DNA from: Hydrogenophaga sp.
GTDB taxonomy: Bacteria; Pseudomonadota; Gammaproteobacteria; Burkholderiales; Burkholderiaceae_C
NCBI GenBank assembly: GCA_020047875.1
Contig: JAIFNE010000035.1
Location: 1-6,916 of the forward strand
Direction of reading: 5' to 3'
Length of the DNA: 6,916 bases
The translations under genes were made by a program, and so were the position numbers. The notes under the pieces were generated by a model that searched no databases, was not told where the DNA came from, and saw nothing but the letters and a program-made list of their open reading frames with translations. This document shows positions 5,604 through 6,916 of this stretch, in pieces. The first letter of the stretch is position 1; each line of letters opens with the position of its first letter.

Positions 5604-6398
5604 TCAGGATGCGGCCAGGCCGCCGAAGGGTTGAGCGGTCAGGTCTCGATAGGCATACCAACTGGCATGCGCAACCAGCGGAACGATCACGATCAGGCCC
5701 AGCAGGGCGGTGGCCATGCCCAGGCCAACCAGGAGCACGATCAGCACCGCCCACGCAGCGGTCGGTCCGGGGTGGCTGGCCACAGCGCGCCAGCTCGCCC
5801 GAACCGCGTCCATGACCGAAGCGCGGGTGTCGAGCAGCATGGGGAGCGCCACCACCGATGAAGCAAACACCGGAGCGGCCAGCAGTGCGCCAAGCAGCAA
5901 CCACACTTCAAACAGGCCGATTTCGCGCACCAGCACCACATGGCGCAGGAAGTCGGCGGGTTTGTGGATCGGCTGCGGCGACCACAGGGTGATCAGCCCG
6001 GCCGAGGTCAGCACCCAGCCGGTACCGGCCAACCCCAGCAACAGGCCGAAGATCACCAGCCGACGATCGCCCGAGCGCCAGACCAATGCCACCTCGCCCA
6101 GGCCCGCACGGCGCCCGCTTTCGCTGGCACGGCTCACTTGGTAGAGGCCTGTGGCCAGGATGGGGGCCACGATCAGAAAGCCAGAAAACGCACCGGCAAG
6201 CAGCCAGAATTTTTCACCCGCAGCCCAGAGCAGCAGCGCGCCGAAGGCGGTCAGCACCAAGCCATGGAGCAGACCCGGCAACGGGTTTTCTCGCAAATCG
6301 GCCCAGCCCAGTGCCAGCCATCGCACTGGCGAGCCCAGGCCGACCGGCACGCGGGCGACGGGCATTGAGCTGGATAAGGGCTGGGGCGCTGAGCTCAT
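5604..6398 (-). CDS. DUF2189 family integral membrane protein
   Basis: The product is a 264-residue, very hydrophobic inner-membrane protein of unknown function. Probable membrane segments lie near 42-60, 64-86, 113-138, 160-185 and 212-245, the last long enough for two crossings. Recognisable family wording includes VRWLALGWADLRENP (25-39), GFLIVAPILATGLYQVSR (73-90), VVALPMLLDT (182-191), SWRAVASHPGP (202-212) and LVAHASWYAYRDL (241-253), which match what I know of DUF2189. The start at 6398 has no clear Shine-Dalgarno; Met12 (ATG at 6365) is an alternative that would remove the Ser/Pro-rich leader. It is followed after 9 nt by the DUF2788 gene. No enzymatic motif is seen. Confidence 0.85.
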   Translation of the reverse strand: MSSAPQPLSSSMPVARVPVGLGSPVRWLALGWADLRENPLPGLLHGLVLTAFGALLLWAAGEKFWLLAGAFSGFLIVAPILATGLYQVSRASESGRRAGLGEVALVWRSGDRRLVIFGLLLGLAGTGWVLTSAGLITLWSPQPIHKPADFLRHVVLVREIGLFEVWLLLGALLAAPVFASSVVALPMLLDTRASVMDAVRASWRAVASHPGPTAAWAVLIVLLVGLGMATALLGLIVIVPLVAHASWYAYRDLTAQPFGGLAAS

Positions 6399-6539
6399 GG
6401 TGTTGGATAGGTCGGTGGCGTACAGGACAGCCAGTGGTTATAGCGATCTGTCAGCGGACTTGGGATGACAAAGGTCAAGCGGTGCTGAAGGGTAGCGCAA
6501 GCACCTGACAGCAGACCTCCGACGGAATGCCGGCAAGGG
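6399..6539. other. Intergenic stretch between the ABC ATPase and DUF2189 genes
   Basis: These 141 bases carry no gene. A six-base perfect inverted repeat (GGTGCT 6481-6486, AGCACC 6500-6505) lies about 35 nt after the ABC gene stop, but no T-run follows it, so it is a poor terminator. No other structure stands out apart from a weak candidate promoter. Confidence 0.5.
6437..6442 (-). promoter_or_regulatory. Candidate -10 box for the DUF2189-DUF2788 unit
   Basis: TATAAC matches five of six bases of the sigma70 -10 consensus and would give a leader of about 30 nt before the DUF2189 start at 6398. No acceptable -35 is found at 16-18 nt spacing; the nearby TTGACC (6479-6474) is 30 nt away, too far. 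This is a weak call. Confidence 0.25.
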
Positions 6540-6916
6540 TCACGCAGCCGCCTGCACCAGCGCGTGGGTGTAGGGATGCTGAGGGGCGGTGAGGACCTGG
6601 TCGACCGGGCCACGCTCCAGCACCACGCCGTCTTTCATGACCAGCACCTCGTGGGCCATGGCGCGGATCACGTCGACATCGTGTGTGATGAACAAAAAGC
6701 TGAGTCCGCGCTCGCGCTGCAAGCGCTGCAGCAGGGCCAGCACCTGCTTTTGCACGGTGACATCGAGCGCGCTGGTGGGCTCGTCGAGCACCAGCAGCTC
6801 CGGGTTGACGATCAGCGCCCGGGCAATCGCCAGTCGCTGCCGCTGACCGCCCGAAAACTCGTGGGGATAGCGCTGCAGCCAGTCGCTGCCCTGCCCCGGG
6901 CCATCCACCAAGCCCA
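6540..6916 (-). CDS. Peptide-type ABC transporter ATP-binding protein, C-terminal part (cut by window edge)
   Basis: This is the end of a nucleotide-binding subunit that powers import of peptides or similar solutes, on the cytoplasmic face of the inner membrane. The visible 125 or so residues contain the ABC signature FSGGQRQRLAIARAL, Walker B with catalytic Glu in LLVLDEPTSALD, the D-loop, the switch His in FLFITHD, and the C-terminal QHPYTHALVQAA typical of the Dpp/Opp/Gsi/Yej family. Walker A and the Q-loop lie beyond the right edge. The wording ERGLSFLFITHDVDVIRAMA resembles the second half of YejF-type double-ATPase subunits, but the visible part cannot separate YejF from DppF/OppF or GsiA. 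The frame is open to the window end; a GTG at 6911 is internal. It ends 141 nt before the DUF2189 gene and looks unrelated to it in function. Confidence 0.93.
   Translation of the reverse strand, partial: GLVDGPGQGSDWLQRYPHEFSGGQRQRLAIARALIVNPELLVLDEPTSALDVTVQKQVLALLQRLQRERGLSFLFITHDVDVIRAMAHEVLVMKDGVVLERGPVDQVLTAPQHPYTHALVQAAA

Noticed and set aside
6481..6505. Terminator after the ABC ATPase gene.
   Set aside because: Only six base pairs with a 13-nt loop and no following T-run on the minus strand.

Overview
The window is GC-rich, and every gene I can support lies on the minus strand. It holds the bacterial translation/transcription operon rimP-nusA-infB-rbfA, preceded by two small membrane-protein genes (a DUF2189 protein and a DUF2788 protein) and the 3' end of a peptide-type ABC transporter ATPase gene. 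Protein wording (the NusA start MNREMLMLIDAISREKNVER, the long charged/Ala-rich linker of IF2, a RimP of about 190 residues) points to Betaproteobacteria, order Burkholderiales, most likely Comamonadaceae. This is recognition from memory, not a database search.

Layout in direction of transcription, right to left. (1) 6916-6540: C-terminal part of an ABC ATPase, cut by the window edge. (2) 6539-6399: short intergenic stretch with a weak candidate promoter. (3) 6398-5604: DUF2189 membrane protein, followed after 9 nt by a DUF2788 protein (5594-5373); together they look like a two-gene operon. (4) 5384-5174: regulatory stretch with a long imperfect inverted repeat over the DUF2788 stop codon, a perfect TATAAT -10 box, a terminator-like hairpin with eight U just after the predicted transcript start, and a small hairpin just before rimP. 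(5) 5173-4592 rimP, 4539-3071 nusA, 3039-192 infB, 179-1 rbfA (partial). RimP and RbfA mature the 30S subunit, NusA is a transcription pausing/termination/antitermination factor, and IF2 places initiator tRNA, so the operon couples transcription with translation initiation.

The main anomaly is that both nusA and infB are frame-broken as given. In nusA the reading frame shifts after residue 373; relative to the family about 31 nt are missing between the KH2 domain and the C-terminal acidic repeats. In infB it shifts after residue 130; about 8 nt are missing between the IF2 N-terminal domain and the coiled-coil linker. Both breaks fall in parts that are dispensable in E. coli, and both junctions read CATG. 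Two frame breaks in neighbouring essential genes are most economically explained by sequence or assembly error, but a real allele encoding a truncated NusA and a short IF2 isoform is not excluded. The most interesting regulatory signal is the possible attenuator in the rimP leader. I found no CRISPR array, mobile element, tRNA/rRNA or convincing new system.
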